Source: Prorocentrum cordatum (taxonomy: Eukaryota; Sar; Dinophyceae; Prorocentrales; Prorocentraceae). From it: a stretch of 64,000 bases of DNA. The stretch covers positions 1 through 64,000 of the forward strand of contig CAUYUJ010008546.1 in assembly GCA_963575745.1 (NCBI GenBank). The letters are read 5' to 3'. Below, piece by piece: positions 43,558 to 53,648 of the stretch; the stretch's first letter is position 1, and each line of letters starts with the position of its first letter. The translations under genes and the position numbers were made by a program. The notes under the pieces are model-generated. The model was given only the letters and a program-made list of their open reading frames with translations, did no database searches and was not told the origin of the DNA.

Positions 43558-45193
43558 ACCATCCACGGCACTATCTGGTGGACTACGGACATGGTGGAAC
43601 ATCAGGGTGCAGTGTGTTTGCGCGGAGGAATGTATATAACTACGCAATATCGCAAGGACACTTGCAGCGATACCTCTGCTCAGGCGGAGGTCTCTTACTT
43701 ACATCCTACATCCCTGCTCTTCTACACTCCTGAAGTCCACCCACCTACTCCATTTGGAAACTTCTTCGAAGATATGATGCATGGAAACATGCGATACGAC
43801 ATATTGCCGCCTCCAACCCCACGCAGACTTACGACTACCCGACGGAAGTCCCAACCGACTACATCCGACCACGACCTACGAGGCCATTGGATTGGTGGTA
43901 TTATCTTTGGGCTCACATGGGTCGCTATCGGGTGTGCGGTCGGACATTTGCGTGGCGGAGACGACACAAGAACGACCGGCCCTCACTGGAACCCAGCCGG
44001 TCAAGTACCTTTTCGCGAATTTGTCCGCGAAGTACATGCCTGGATCAACGTCACCACAGGCAACATGACGCCCTCCCAGCAGGCTGCAGCTCTGCAGCGA
44101 GGTTTGGGAGGTCTTGCACGGACCATAGCCATGAGAGTCCCTCCAGGAGTTATCAACTTTGGCGTCAACATAGGTGGCCGCCATACTGACGGTGTCACGT
44201 ACATCATATTCCTCTTAAGCACGGAGTTCGAGAACTTAGAAGAGGAACGCCAACTCAACTCCTGGTACCGCTCTCATTGACTTCCGAGTCCATGCGGGAG
44301 AACGCATCGACCAGACGTTAGCACGTTTTGAGATAGCCCGCTATGAAGCTCAAACAGCCGGCTTCAATATCCCCAACATCAAAAACTTAGCAACGATTTT
44401 ATTCGGAGCTCTTGGAGTGGGGACATCGCGTGCACAACAATTCCTGCAGCCTCTAAACCACCACATGCCGAGAGACCAACAACAATTTGACGATCTACTC
44501 GAACGTATGAGGTCATATGCTCACATTGCTGAGAGAACCCCGGGTAATATTGGTGGTATCTTCAGTCACGGTCACCGAACCGAGACCTTTCGCGTGGAGG
44601 CTAACGCAGGGCAGCCTGCCAACAACGCCTGGAATGATGATCCACAACCAATTGAGACCACTACACTGCTGGCTCAGCATGGTGGAGCGGCCTCGGGGTC
44701 GCAAGACTCCTGGGCCAGGCTTCGGGGACCGCCTGACGCGGTATCCCCCATGCAAGCCATGGCCCTAATGGGCTCAGCGGGGCAACCCGCCGAGTCCGAC
44801 TTCGACTCTGGTACTGATACCGATGCGTCTTCAGACGATGAAGCCACAGCCCTTGACTACTCGGATATGCCTACATACCTTACGGAAGAGCAACGAGCGC
44901 AATGGTCATTTTTAGGATACCAAAAACAAAGGCGTCGACGGCGGAGGTCCATGGAGAAACCAGTCCGAAAGGTACAGCGTATCGCACGACGAGCACTGAA
45001 AGGAAAGGGCAAAGGTCGAAATACATGTAAAGGCAAGCTTCGGCGATTGTATGGTAGAGGCCTTTTTCGCATTCTTAGCATCTCTCACTGGACTACAGTA
45101 CGAATACATGTTTTTAGGTACAGGCAGAAGCCGCAGGCAGACATCGGGAAAATGCAAAGGATGCCGGGGAAACCCAAAGGATGCCAACGGTGA
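43558..45193 (+). pseudogene. Gag polyprotein (capsid-like), frameshifted
   Basis: The first frame runs to 44,280 and includes VPFREFVREVHAWINVTTGN and NLEEERQLNSWY near its end. A single-base frameshift at about 44,265 leads to the second frame (from 44,270), with IDFRVHAGERIDQTLARFE, LEPF-like LQPLNHHMPRDQQQFDDL and NIGGIF. This is the helical capsid-like region that I know from dinoflagellate Copia gags: LEEE...F..F.R.PGERIDELLTRFE...LQPF.GR.P....F..L. The second frame continues through an acidic linker (SDFDSGTDTDASSDDE) to FLGYQKQRRRRR and a basic tail. Gag packages element RNA. Two AGQPA motifs (44,606 and 44,777) lie in the linker. A hydrophobic stretch near 43,550-43,600 may belong to the leader and not to gag. 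Confidence 0.65.
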
Positions 45194-45527
45194 GATTATG
45201 GAGTGCGACATATGCCGCAGTACACAGCACTTTTGCCGCGAATGCCCTCAAGGTGATGGAAGAGGCAGGGGTCCGTCAATGCATCTGGCTCAAACCGACT
45301 CCGACATGCAGTATGTTGACTGGGAGTCTCTTTTAGCTGACCCTGCCGATAGCTCAGCTGCAGTTGTCAACTTCATGGCTGCCAGATATTTTGGCGCCAG
45401 TATGGCCCGCGAGAATTGCGCCGGGGAGCTGTTCGAGGAGGTGTTCACTGGCCACGGCGACATCGATCGGGCAGAATGGCTGGGCATGCCCGTCGCGGGG
45501 CAACCTGCAGATATCGAATTTGTTTAG
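45051..45527 (+). pseudogene. Gag C-terminal part with zinc knuckle
   Basis: Third frame of the gag region. KCKGCRGNPKDANGEIMECD is followed by CRSTQHFCRECPQGDG; the CDIC-x4-H-x-C-x2-C spacing is that of a modified CCHC nucleic-acid-binding knuckle. It is followed by an acidic/hydrophobic linker and AGQPA at 45,495. It overlaps the end of the previous frame, so a frameshift falls between 45,051 and 45,190. It binds RNA in related elements. Confidence 0.55.
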
Positions 45528-45540
45528 AACTCCCACATGC

Positions 45541-47400
45541 CCGCCGACGGAAATGCTGACATGGCGGGGGCCCCCGCAGATTCAGAAGTTACCATTCCTG
45601 CAGCAGACGACGAAATGCAGTTGATGCGTTATCCTCGGGTTATTGGAAATCCGACGTATATGGAATTGAGTCATGATGATCCTTTGCGGGAAAGCCCGCG
45701 TGGCGCTAGTGATCTATCTGAGCGTATTCAATATCAGCTTGGCCATAGTGAAGAATTTCAATATGCTTTCGTTGCTTCAGATCGGTCCATGAGCCGCCGG
45801 AAGCGACCGGCAAGTCGCCGGGTCCGGAGGGAGAAGTATCGCGACGACGACGAGGGCGACGGATGGGAAGATAGTGGTCGCATGATACGTCGCGGTCGGA
45901 TCCCCAGTCGCTCACCCGATCGTGCGCGTGCCCGCTCCAGTGGCGCTCGCTCTAGCGGTCTTCAGCGCCCTCATCCTCCTGATGCGGGAGCTCCAGAGGC
46001 GCCGCCATGGCGGGCTAATAGACCTGTCGCCCTCCCGAGGAGGGAGCGCTTGCGGGGGCGCCCGCCTCAAGATGATCAACCGCGGGAAGAATATCCAGAT
46101 GGCGGAATGCAGCGCCTTGTTGGTTACGCGGACGCTGGATTGGGCTCGTCAGTGCACGCCCCCAGATAACATGCAATATAGGCGGGATCAGGGCTGGACT
46201 GAGCACCGGATCCGCCACTGGTATTCCCTTCGCAATGTTCGACGAAATGAAGAAGGCAAGATCGTACGCTCGAAAAGGACAGGATCTGTTAAACCACAAG
46301 ATAAGATGGTCACGCGCAACCTCAAGAGGGTTATCATCGAGGAACGGAAGCTCTACATAAACGTTTGTTGCTCATGCCCCGAATGCGCCGGCCACAAGAT
46401 TGGTTATCCCATGAGACGCCCATCAAGAAGCCTTAACTTCAAGAGAACACCGTGGGTCTGGTCTCATGGTGATGGTCGGGGTCACTATATCGATCCTAAT
46501 ACAACGCCATGTGAGGAGCAATTGACGGAGAGCGACTACGACCGCGCCACAGCTGATGAAATAGCCCGATCAAACTTCAGATGGACGAACTTTTCACTTC
46601 GCCATCCTTTGATGCAGTTCAATCGCAATTGGCGCGCAGGGAGACCTGCAGATCCCAGATCTGAAGAGGACGATCAACGATAATCTGAGGGAGATGAGGC
46701 TGACGCGCTGGCCGAAGAAGTAGACCCCGCGGACGCGGCCCCTGCAGGGTGCGCGTCGGACGACTCCAATGCTACGGACGTCACGTGCAAGACCACTCTT
46801 ATTGATCCTAGGTGTGTCGTTACTGAGGCGATGGATCTTTCTCCTGGAAGGCGGATTGCTTACCGTGCTGAAGGTATAGGCTGGTTAAAGACCAGCATAG
46901 AAGAAGGCTCAGTTCTACCAAACACCTTCTGGCCGGGGAGCAACAGACTACTATCGAGAACCTGGCCCTCGTAACGCCAAGTGGTATCGACTTGAACCTT
47001 GACTGGGGTCCCGTGCGATATAGGCCATGGGTGCCGGCGGGGGCCGCGGCCGAGGCAGCTCCCAAGCCGAAGCCAGAGACGCCTATCGAAATTCCTCCGT
47101 CTTCGGATTCATCGAGTCCATCGCTTGGCCCTGATCAGCTCAGACCCAAGAAGAATAATAATAAGAGGAAGAGCCCAGATGATCCCAACCCTGGAGACAG
47201 GAAGCAGCAACGATCTGCGGGGCAACCTGCTGACCGACGTCGATCCAGAGGACCAGCAGTGGCTGCTGCTGCAGCCGCATTTCAAGGCACCAGTACTCCT
47301 ACTCCAAAGGACCCTGTGCCACGTCGCTGCCCTACACCAGGTCGGGCGCACGGGACTGGCTGGATGCCGTCACTGTGAGGATCAACAAGGGGCGCTTCTT
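45541..47400 (+). pseudogene. Polyprotein segment of unknown function
   Basis: Frames 45,537-46,169, 45,922-46,683 and 46,992-47,378 form a chain after gag. The first reads as an acidic then Arg/Ser-rich linker (AGAPA at 45,564). The second contains a basic patch, KLYINVCCSCPECAGHKIGYP (CC-x-C-x2-C plus H, possibly metal-binding) and RTPWVWSHGDGRGHYID (near 46,450), and ends with RAGRPADP (46,636). The third is Pro/Lys-rich. I recognise no enzyme. The 46,684-46,990 part has no open frame longer than ~80 codons. Confidence 0.35.
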
Positions 47401-47563
47401 TAACAAGGCGTGATGTCGAGATGAGGTTTCTGGCGACCTCGTCGGAGGCGCCAGGATCAGAGTCGAGCCCCACAGCATCAAGGAGAAGAATCGCCAGGAC
47501 TTCGACATCAGCACCCCGCCAGGAACTCCTCGGACGCCTCGGGGAAAGGCTGGCGCTGCCATA

Positions 47564-48241
47564 TTGGCGGCTAGCGCTCCGGCACCTGCCGCGTCAGCGG
47601 CAGTCCAGCGCCCAGCGGGGCAACCTGCTCAGCGTCCAGCGGGGCAACCTGCTCAGAGTTCAGCGGGGCAACCTGCTCGGAGTTCCGCAGGGCAACCTGC
47701 TCTTACTGTGGAGATGCCAGTGGGGCGCCGAGAGTACCGGGGCAAGTTACGCGCGTCCATTCGCGCGAAGATCGGCCCAGCATATCATCCTCAGATTGAC
47801 GACGGGTCTGATCGATACATGGTGGTGAAGTGCGACCTCGTGGACGCCGCCGTCCATCGCGACAAGGGCGCGCCTGCGCGCCAGATGGCGCGTGATATTC
47901 TGCGTGGGCGCCCGGCAGTCACATGCGATTCGGAGAAGGGCGATTTGATGGGGGCCCTCAATGCAGAAGGTGTCAGGATGCCAAGGCTCAGTTATGAGGA
48001 CCAGCGTCAACGCTCCGAGTGGCTTACGACTGCCCTTCGCCACGAGCCTTTTCATAGAGGCCGTCCTTCTGACCGGTTTCTGCGGGAAGTGCCATCCTTT
48101 GATGAATTTGATGGATGGGCTGATCTGTCAGAGCTGCTTGACCATTGGCCACCAGAAGGATATGATAATTATTTTCATCGCAAGCTCCTGGGGGCTGCGC
48201 GCCAGAGGCTCACGAACCACCACTGGGCGTGCCAGGCTTGA
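47564..48241 (+). CDS. Polyprotein segment with AGQPA tandem repeat, unknown function
   Basis: Uninterrupted frame of 225 codons. It opens with an Ala/Pro/Gln-rich linker containing four AGQPA units at 24-bp spacing (47,615-47,701), followed by a compact, balanced sequence (RREYRGKLRASIRAKIG, MVVKCDLVDAAVHRDKG, DGWADLSELLDHWPPEG) that could be a folded domain. It lies directly before the KptA-like segment, so the two may form one protein. No match comes to mind. The region looks intact, but adjacent segments are in other frames. Confidence 0.4.
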   Translation: MAASAPAPAASAAVQRPAGQPAQRPAGQPAQSSAGQPARSSAGQPALTVEMPVGRREYRGKLRASIRAKIGPAYHPQIDDGSDRYMVVKCDLVDAAVHRDKGAPARQMARDILRGRPAVTCDSEKGDLMGALNAEGVRMPRLSYEDQRQRSEWLTTALRHEPFHRGRPSDRFLREVPSFDEFDGWADLSELLDHWPPEGYDNYFHRKLLGAARQRLTNHHWACQA

Positions 48242-48404
48242 GCTGTGTTGAACCTGGTTGGCATGGTCGATAACATTGGAATGCAGAACAAACAGGCTGC
48301 AGCTGAATTAGTGCAAGTATGCCTCCGAGTCACGCGAGACGTACTTCATCTGTCCAAGTAACGGACGCAGCAGCCCGCGGATAAAGTGCCCTGAATCATT
48401 GTGT

Positions 48405-48972
48405 ATGAGAATTACGGATTTGACTGTGCCAGGTGCACCTTGTTATTTTATTCATGGTACTCAGTGGGAACATATCCCCAGTGTACTTAGCGTTGGACTT
48501 TTATGTCGCGCCGACGACACCAGCAAGAAGAGGGGCAGACAGTCTGTGCATGAATGCCCATACCTTCCTGGTGATAATAGAATCCAGTCCGGCCTGCGTG
48601 TTGATTCCGAGGTTGGTTAGCTGGAAGAACTTGCTTCGGGACAACATGCCGATTTGGCGCTCAGCAAATGACATCATAATGTCAGCAGGCCGTGACGGCG
48701 GAATACCTCCGACCCATATCGTTCAGCTCATAGGTATGATGCCCAGCGAATATTGCAGGTACGACCGTGTGGGACATGTATGGATCAATCCCTTGTATCT
48801 GCGAGATAGCAATCAGCCGTATCCAGGTGGTAATATTTCTATCGAAGAGCTGTGCGTATACCGGAATGACGCATCATCTTTCAGAGATTGGTTCATTCCA
48901 CAGGCCCCCTACAACTTGAAGTGTCCCGAACCGCTCCCATTCAGGAAGTCCAGTTCTCAACAGTGCTTATGA
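48405..48972 (+). pseudogene. KptA/Tpt1-like RNA 2'-phosphotransferase domain, frameshifted
   Basis: In one frame, YFIHGTQWEHIPSVLSVGLL carries the HGT motif of the KptA/ART fold. RRAD-like RADDTSKKRGRQSVHECPYLPGD and SGLRVDSEV follow. A shift to the next frame near 48,610 gives MPIWRSANDIIMSAGRDGG and IPPTHIVQLIG. In KptA enzymes, HGT...I...GL...R.HVH...R.DSEV...(F/Y).S.NGVIL(S/T)AG...G.IPP.(Y/F) is the conserved path, and this segment follows it closely. KptA/Tpt1 removes a 2'-phosphate from spliced RNA using NAD+. In an LTR polyprotein it is unexpected; it might process or repair RNA ends or ADP-ribosylate a target. The frameshift makes this copy non-functional. Confidence 0.6.
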
Positions 48973-48977
48973 TGCAG

Positions 48978-49735
48978 GACGCGTATCAAGCGGGGACACC
49001 TGCAGGGGGATCTGATGGATCTTGGGTACAGGCTCAAAGTGCGGACGTGACAGGTATTACTTCAAGTGGCATCGCGCCAACTGGCACGCTATGCGCCAAC
49101 GATCCGTGGCGTGCTCAGGTGCAGCAGCTGCCCGTACCCGCAGGGCAGCCTGCTCCATGTGCACCGATGAGCAGAGCCACAGCTCCATTTGGTACCCCGC
49201 GGAGTGCTGGGAGCACCAACAGCCTACAGGCGAGGCTCCAAAGCATTCGAATAGGCCCGCAGCTCTATCAGGCTTTCCAGGCGACGTCGCCATGTGCATC
49301 GCCGCGTCCACATGCGGGGCAACCTGCTTTTCCTGATCACCATGCTGTACAGAGAACCGAGAGTTTGGTTGGTCAGCAAGAATGGATGTACCGGCAGATG
49401 CGTGAAGCCGCTCAGAGTATGCGTAGGGACGGCATTGGCCTCTTTAGCGCCAACTGGACGCCGCCTTGGGAGTATGGTCCAGATCCAAATCCATCACCGG
49501 ACAACCCCAATCGGTTTGGATACGTGCCAGCATTTTTCAGTCATCCGACATGCGATCCACCGACTGCAGAACGCCCCAACAGCAGCACCAATGGACTACC
49601 CACTATACCCTGATTATCACGCTCAGGTAACTGGCACTCCTCGAGTGGGGGCGCAGCCCGAAAACCCGTGTACTGGCGACGGCCGACGACTTCTACCAGT
49701 CTCAGCTGACGCGTGGCTCTGGTTAAGCATCAGGT
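48978..49735 (+). pseudogene. Pro/Ala/Ser-rich linker segment of the polyprotein
   Basis: Frame 48,888-49,613 is a low-complexity linker with AGTPA (48,990), AGQPA (49,140) and AGQPA (49,314), followed by WMYRQMREAAQSMRRDGIG and a Pro/Asn-rich end (NPSPDNPNRFGYVP). The overlap with the previous domain and the loss of the frame at 49,613 suggest another frameshift before the RING segment. No function assigned. Confidence 0.35.
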
Positions 49736-50329
49736 GTGCCAGGCCAGCTTTCTCACTGCGGATATTTGGCCGCCCCCGTGGACCCAGATGTGCAGCAGCA
49801 GGCCCCAGGCCTAGTAGTGCCATCGTCCATGGGGGGGCTGCGCCCTGATATCCTGGCCATCCACGAGGCGCAGCAGGCCAACATGGCGATGCAGTCTGCC
49901 CGCCAGCGTCGCAACCAGGAGCGCCAGGCCAACAGGATGCTGGGCCGTGCGGGGCAACCTGCTGTTTCCAATGCAGCAGGGGCACCTGCGATCAGTCCAG
50001 CAGCACTTGCAGCAATGCAGCTACCGACGGTTTCACCGATTCGATATGAAGCTTGTGAGACCACTCTGGAGCGCCAGACGCGTATCAGGCCATCGGCAAC
50101 GCCGCCCATCATCAGCCTCGCCGACTTCAACAAGTGTGCCATATGCCTGGACCATTTCATGCACCACGATAAAGTCTGGAGGCTCCAGTGTGGACACATA
50201 TTTCACGCGCGGTGCTGGGGTCGAGTTGCACATGCTCATGTGGATAGACAGTTGGCTGGGAACATGGCAGGTTCCGCAACTGAGGCCCCCTGCGCCATGT
50301 GCAGGGGCGTTTGCTTAATTTTCAGGTGA
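49736..50329 (+). CDS. RING-H2 finger segment of the polyprotein
   Basis: Frame of 197 codons. A Gln/Arg/Ala-rich helix (HEAQQANMAMQSARQRRNQERQ) and two repeats (AGQPA, AGAPA) are followed by a RING-H2 finger at 50,135-50,302: C-x2-C-x14-C-x-H-x2-H-x2-C-x25-C-x2-C, with all eight ligands present (CAIC, CGHIFHARC, CAMC). The spacing fits the RING-H2 consensus, so an E3 ubiquitin-ligase-like role is reasonable. It lies between the KptA-like domain and the protease. RING fingers are not standard in Copia polyproteins. Downstream frames change again. Confidence 0.6.
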   Translation: MPGQLSHCGYLAAPVDPDVQQQAPGLVVPSSMGGLRPDILAIHEAQQANMAMQSARQRRNQERQANRMLGRAGQPAVSNAAGAPAISPAALAAMQLPTVSPIRYEACETTLERQTRIRPSATPPIISLADFNKCAICLDHFMHHDKVWRLQCGHIFHARCWGRVAHAHVDRQLAGNMAGSATEAPCAMCRGVCLIFR

Positions 50330-50515
50330 GTTCCACTACGCCCTCGCTGGAGATCAGGAGTCACTAGATCGTCATGGAGATATACTCCGAGGGGCGGACG
50401 AACTCAGGGACCTCCGTGAAGAGCGCAGCCGCGTCATGGCGATGCTGATGAGCAATGCGGCAGCCCCAACAACGACACCAGGGGGCAACCTGCATCATCT
50501 GCCGACGCGGGGCTA

Positions 50516-51070
50516 GTGACGGAGGCCACCACACCCGCAGGGGCACCTGCTGTGGACGCGCCTATGCCACTGAAAGCAGAGACCGCTAACGATGCAGGGG
50601 CACGTGCTGCATCAGCACCTCCTGCTGTGCCGGTCAATGACACGTGGTTGGGGCGCATGGAGAGGGCTGCCGATAGGAGCGCTCAGTGGCTTCAGTCTCC
50701 ACATGCGTGCATGCCGTATGGGCGAGACATTCGTCCACGCAATCAGCGTAGGACAGAGAGCCCAGTGAGCGTGCGCAGTTGCACCAGTGCGATATCCGAG
50801 CGCGACATGCTGCATACTGTGTTTATGGTATATACAGATGGTCAAACGTGCATGCGCGCGGACGAGGATGCGTTTCTGGACCTGCCTACGACCTCTGCAT
50901 CGCGCCCATATAGGTATGACGATTTTCATGCGGCCTGGACCTTCGAAAAGAATCCCACTGCGGAAGAAGAGGCTCGTGGATATATGAACGTCTTTACATC
51001 CTTGTCACGAAACGACCTGGGTGTTGGAGCAGAGGTGCCGCAGGGGCACGCGCGGTACGACGCTGTCTGA
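50516..51070 (+). CDS. Polyprotein segment before the protease, unknown function
   Basis: 185-codon frame starting with AGAPA and related repeats (50,537; 50,600), then WLGRMERAADRSAQW, a region with HTVFMVYTDGQTCMRADEDAF and YDDFHAAWTFEKNPTAEEEARGY. No domain recognised. It is followed closely, in another frame, by the aspartic protease. Confidence 0.35.
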   Translation: MTEATTPAGAPAVDAPMPLKAETANDAGARAASAPPAVPVNDTWLGRMERAADRSAQWLQSPHACMPYGRDIRPRNQRRTESPVSVRSCTSAISERDMLHTVFMVYTDGQTCMRADEDAFLDLPTTSASRPYRYDDFHAAWTFEKNPTAEEEARGYMNVFTSLSRNDLGVGAEVPQGHARYDAV

Positions 51071-51084
51071 AGTGCCAGGACTAT

Positions 51085-52262
51085 TTTGTCAACGCCACGA
51101 ATTGGCTTTGGCAGCAAACAGTGGAAGTATGGTCAATGGTATGTTGATTATTCTTTTGGATATTGGCAGTAATAGTATTATCATTGGTTTAAAGACGGCG
51201 CAGACCTTCGAACAGGTATTTCGTTCCCACGGACACGCCATCAAGAGGCTGGGCCTGGCGAAGAGGCTCTGAGTGTCCTGAGTGGGACATGGCGCCGCGA
51301 TATGTGATGAACCCCCGCCCTGCAGGATTGCGCGCAAAGAAAGGGGAGATCCTGCGGGGGCACCTGCTGTGCCAAGACTTGATGCCTACTCAGCTAATTT
51401 AGCTGAGGGTTCCGGGGGGAACCTCCCTGCTGTCCTGGGTCTGAGGAGCATGTCTAACATGGGGGCTTTCCTGATCCTGGGGCAGGGGCGCGAGAAGATG
51501 ATCATCCCTGGCTCTGAGATGTGCAAGCTTCTACTTGGAAAGGGTGCCAGAGTGCTTGCTCTGATGAAAACTCCTTCTGGACATTTGGCGCTCAAGGTCG
51601 ACGGGTGCGGGGCCGCTGCTGAGGATAAAGGGTCGATGTCGTTTACTATTACGGCCAATCCTCAATGCGAAGATGATCCGTTGCTCGTCAACGAAGCACC
51701 TGATCCAGAGCCAGCCGCGGGGGCGCCTGCTATGAGTGACGCTCGTACATATATGATGTCACAGGATACCAAGGGCATCAGCTCGTCCATCAACGAGGAG
51801 ACGTTCACGTTCACGATCCAGTCTTTGGTGAATAACACCTTGAAGACTTGGTATCGCAGGAATACGTGCTTCGGGACCAACGCGACCTCGGCCGACAAGG
51901 ACTTCGCCTTGCGCAATTTGCAGGCGAAGACATATCAGGCCATCTACGAGGAGGGCACGAAGTGGTCGCCGCCCGATGCACAGGCAGGGACACCTGCGGA
52001 AGGAGATGATGCCGCTCAGAAGTTTGATATTTTTACTTCGAGCAGCGTCTCTGCAGTGCAGCATGGCACAGGCATTTGGACGCCCACGTCGCCAGACGAG
52101 TGGCGGGGGCAGGCGCGTGCCACGGCCACCCGCGCTTGCTCGGACAGGCCGAACGCTCAGGTGCTGTCATCGAACGCGGGGAAACCTGCATTCTTTTTCC
52201 CAGGCGCTGGCTGTGCGCGCCAGGGACAGTGGCCAGCCCGGCTGTGCGGCTGCCACGGATAG
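51085..52262 (+). pseudogene. Retropepsin-like aspartic protease and downstream segment, with two TGA stops
   Basis: The frame carries LIILLDIGSNSIIIG with the Asp at 51,159-51,161, then AKRL-stop-VS-stop-VGHGAAICDEPP (TGA at 51,270-51,272 and 51,279-51,281), GNLPAVLGLRSMSNMGAFL, PGSEMCKLLLGKG and PSGHLALKVDG. The order, DxGS followed ~100 residues later by LPA(I/V)LGLR and PSGH, matches the protease of dinoflagellate Copia elements. The catalytic motif reads D-I-G-S in place of the usual D-[ST]-G. It would cleave the polyprotein. The last third (from 51,700) is a linker with AGAPA (51,717), AGTPA (51,984) and AGKPA (52,176). The two stops inactivate it. Confidence 0.6.
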
Positions 52263-52284
52263 CAGTGGACCCGGCTCTGTGGCC

Positions 52285-53496
52285 GCTGCAGAAACAGAGA
52301 GCTTATCGCATCATTATCACTCTCGTGCATATGTTATTGAGGACATGCGGACAGCTTGCGCTGGACTCCGAGCCCGTGGTTACATGTGTGGCCGTATTAC
52401 ACATGCAGAGGTCATGACCTCCATTGGTACACAATATTTGGGTGCTTTACTCGCGGGTGACTACCAATTGTTATGGGTGGCTACACCTGCCGATTGGTAT
52501 GCGAGGCTGCCTGGCAAGCGGGCAGGACCGCATTGCCAACGCATCCAAAACTTGATGACCAAGGCTCGGGCTCTACGTATGATTATTGTGCTTGTGGAGC
52601 CACCAGGATATTTCTGGAATTAAGGTCCAATGCGAGACGCTATTGAAGATCTTGACTTGCAGGTCATTCGTATGCGATTCTGCCACTTCGGCCTCAAGTA
52701 CGACCGTTCTAATGCGTTGCCCAGCGGATCCTATCTGCAAGTGGCAGGTACCTGTGCGCGCATCCCGACTGACTTGTGGCGATGCACGTGCAAAACAGCA
52801 GGGGAACCTGCACAGCCTACTAAGCATGTCCTGGATTGATATGGACAAGGAGCTCAGAAGGCCGAATGGCGCAACAAGACGCTAGCGATCATGACCGCAA
52901 GGTTGATTGATCAGATGGATTTACACAAGACGCAGAGAAATCACACAAGCGCTGTACATCTTAGTATCCACACTCGAGTGGATAAAGGAGTTCGAACTTA
53001 CGTTCAGTCTCCGAACAATGGCCCTGAGTGGGGCCATGTTGTCAGACGGGGAACGATGAACCTGGACAACAACACGATCATGGAAGACATGAAGATCCAG
53101 GACCAGCCTATCGGATACAACTACAATGCGCCGCTGCCAAATGGTGTCACCAACATCCGTGCTCGACGGTGCTGGGAGCAGCCTGAACCGGCTCTTCTTG
53201 GATGCGGGAGCTCACGTCCACGCCCATGGCGAGGGGCGATCATCGATATCGATGACGATCGTCTCCTTCCCCCTTCGATTAATCGCGGCCGCGGGCTCCT
53301 TTCTATTCCCGAATTTCCGACGCTCAGTTCACCGGAGACTGAGCAACAGACAGCACTGCCGACCGATGCCCGAATCAAGCAAAACGAAGAACAGAAAACA
53401 GACAAACAAGCAGGCATCAAACCGCGCAAGATACCCAAGATAGTCGAAGAAGGCAACGACGACTGCGGAGATGACCTGAAAAGGACTCGGATGTAG
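52285..53496 (+). pseudogene. Conserved polyprotein segment after the protease, frameshifted
   Basis: 52,285-52,623 reads YVIEDMRTACAGLRARGYMCG, GDYQLLWVATPADWYARLPG and MIIVLVEPPGYFWN. In another frame 52,630-52,839 continues DAIEDLDLQVIRMRFCHFG and LPSGSYLQVAGTCARIP with a TAGEPA repeat (52,798). 52,891-53,496 follows with PNNGPEWGHVVRRGTMNLD, ending in a basic, Gln/Lys-rich tail. I know the same succession from dinoflagellate Copia polyproteins between protease and methyltransferase-like domain, without an assigned function. The GDYQLLW...VVxExP pattern could be a Rossmann-like or nuclease fold. Confidence 0.4.
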
Positions 53497-53648
53497 TGCG
53501 TACTGCACCGACGTACCTCTTGACTCCGACACGGAAAGTGACGATGAAGAGGATTTTTTCATCGCATTTCCTGCGGGGCAACCTGCTGAATCCTATGCAG
53601 ATGTACTCTCCATGAGACCCACCTTGTGCTTAAGGACGTCACAACAAG

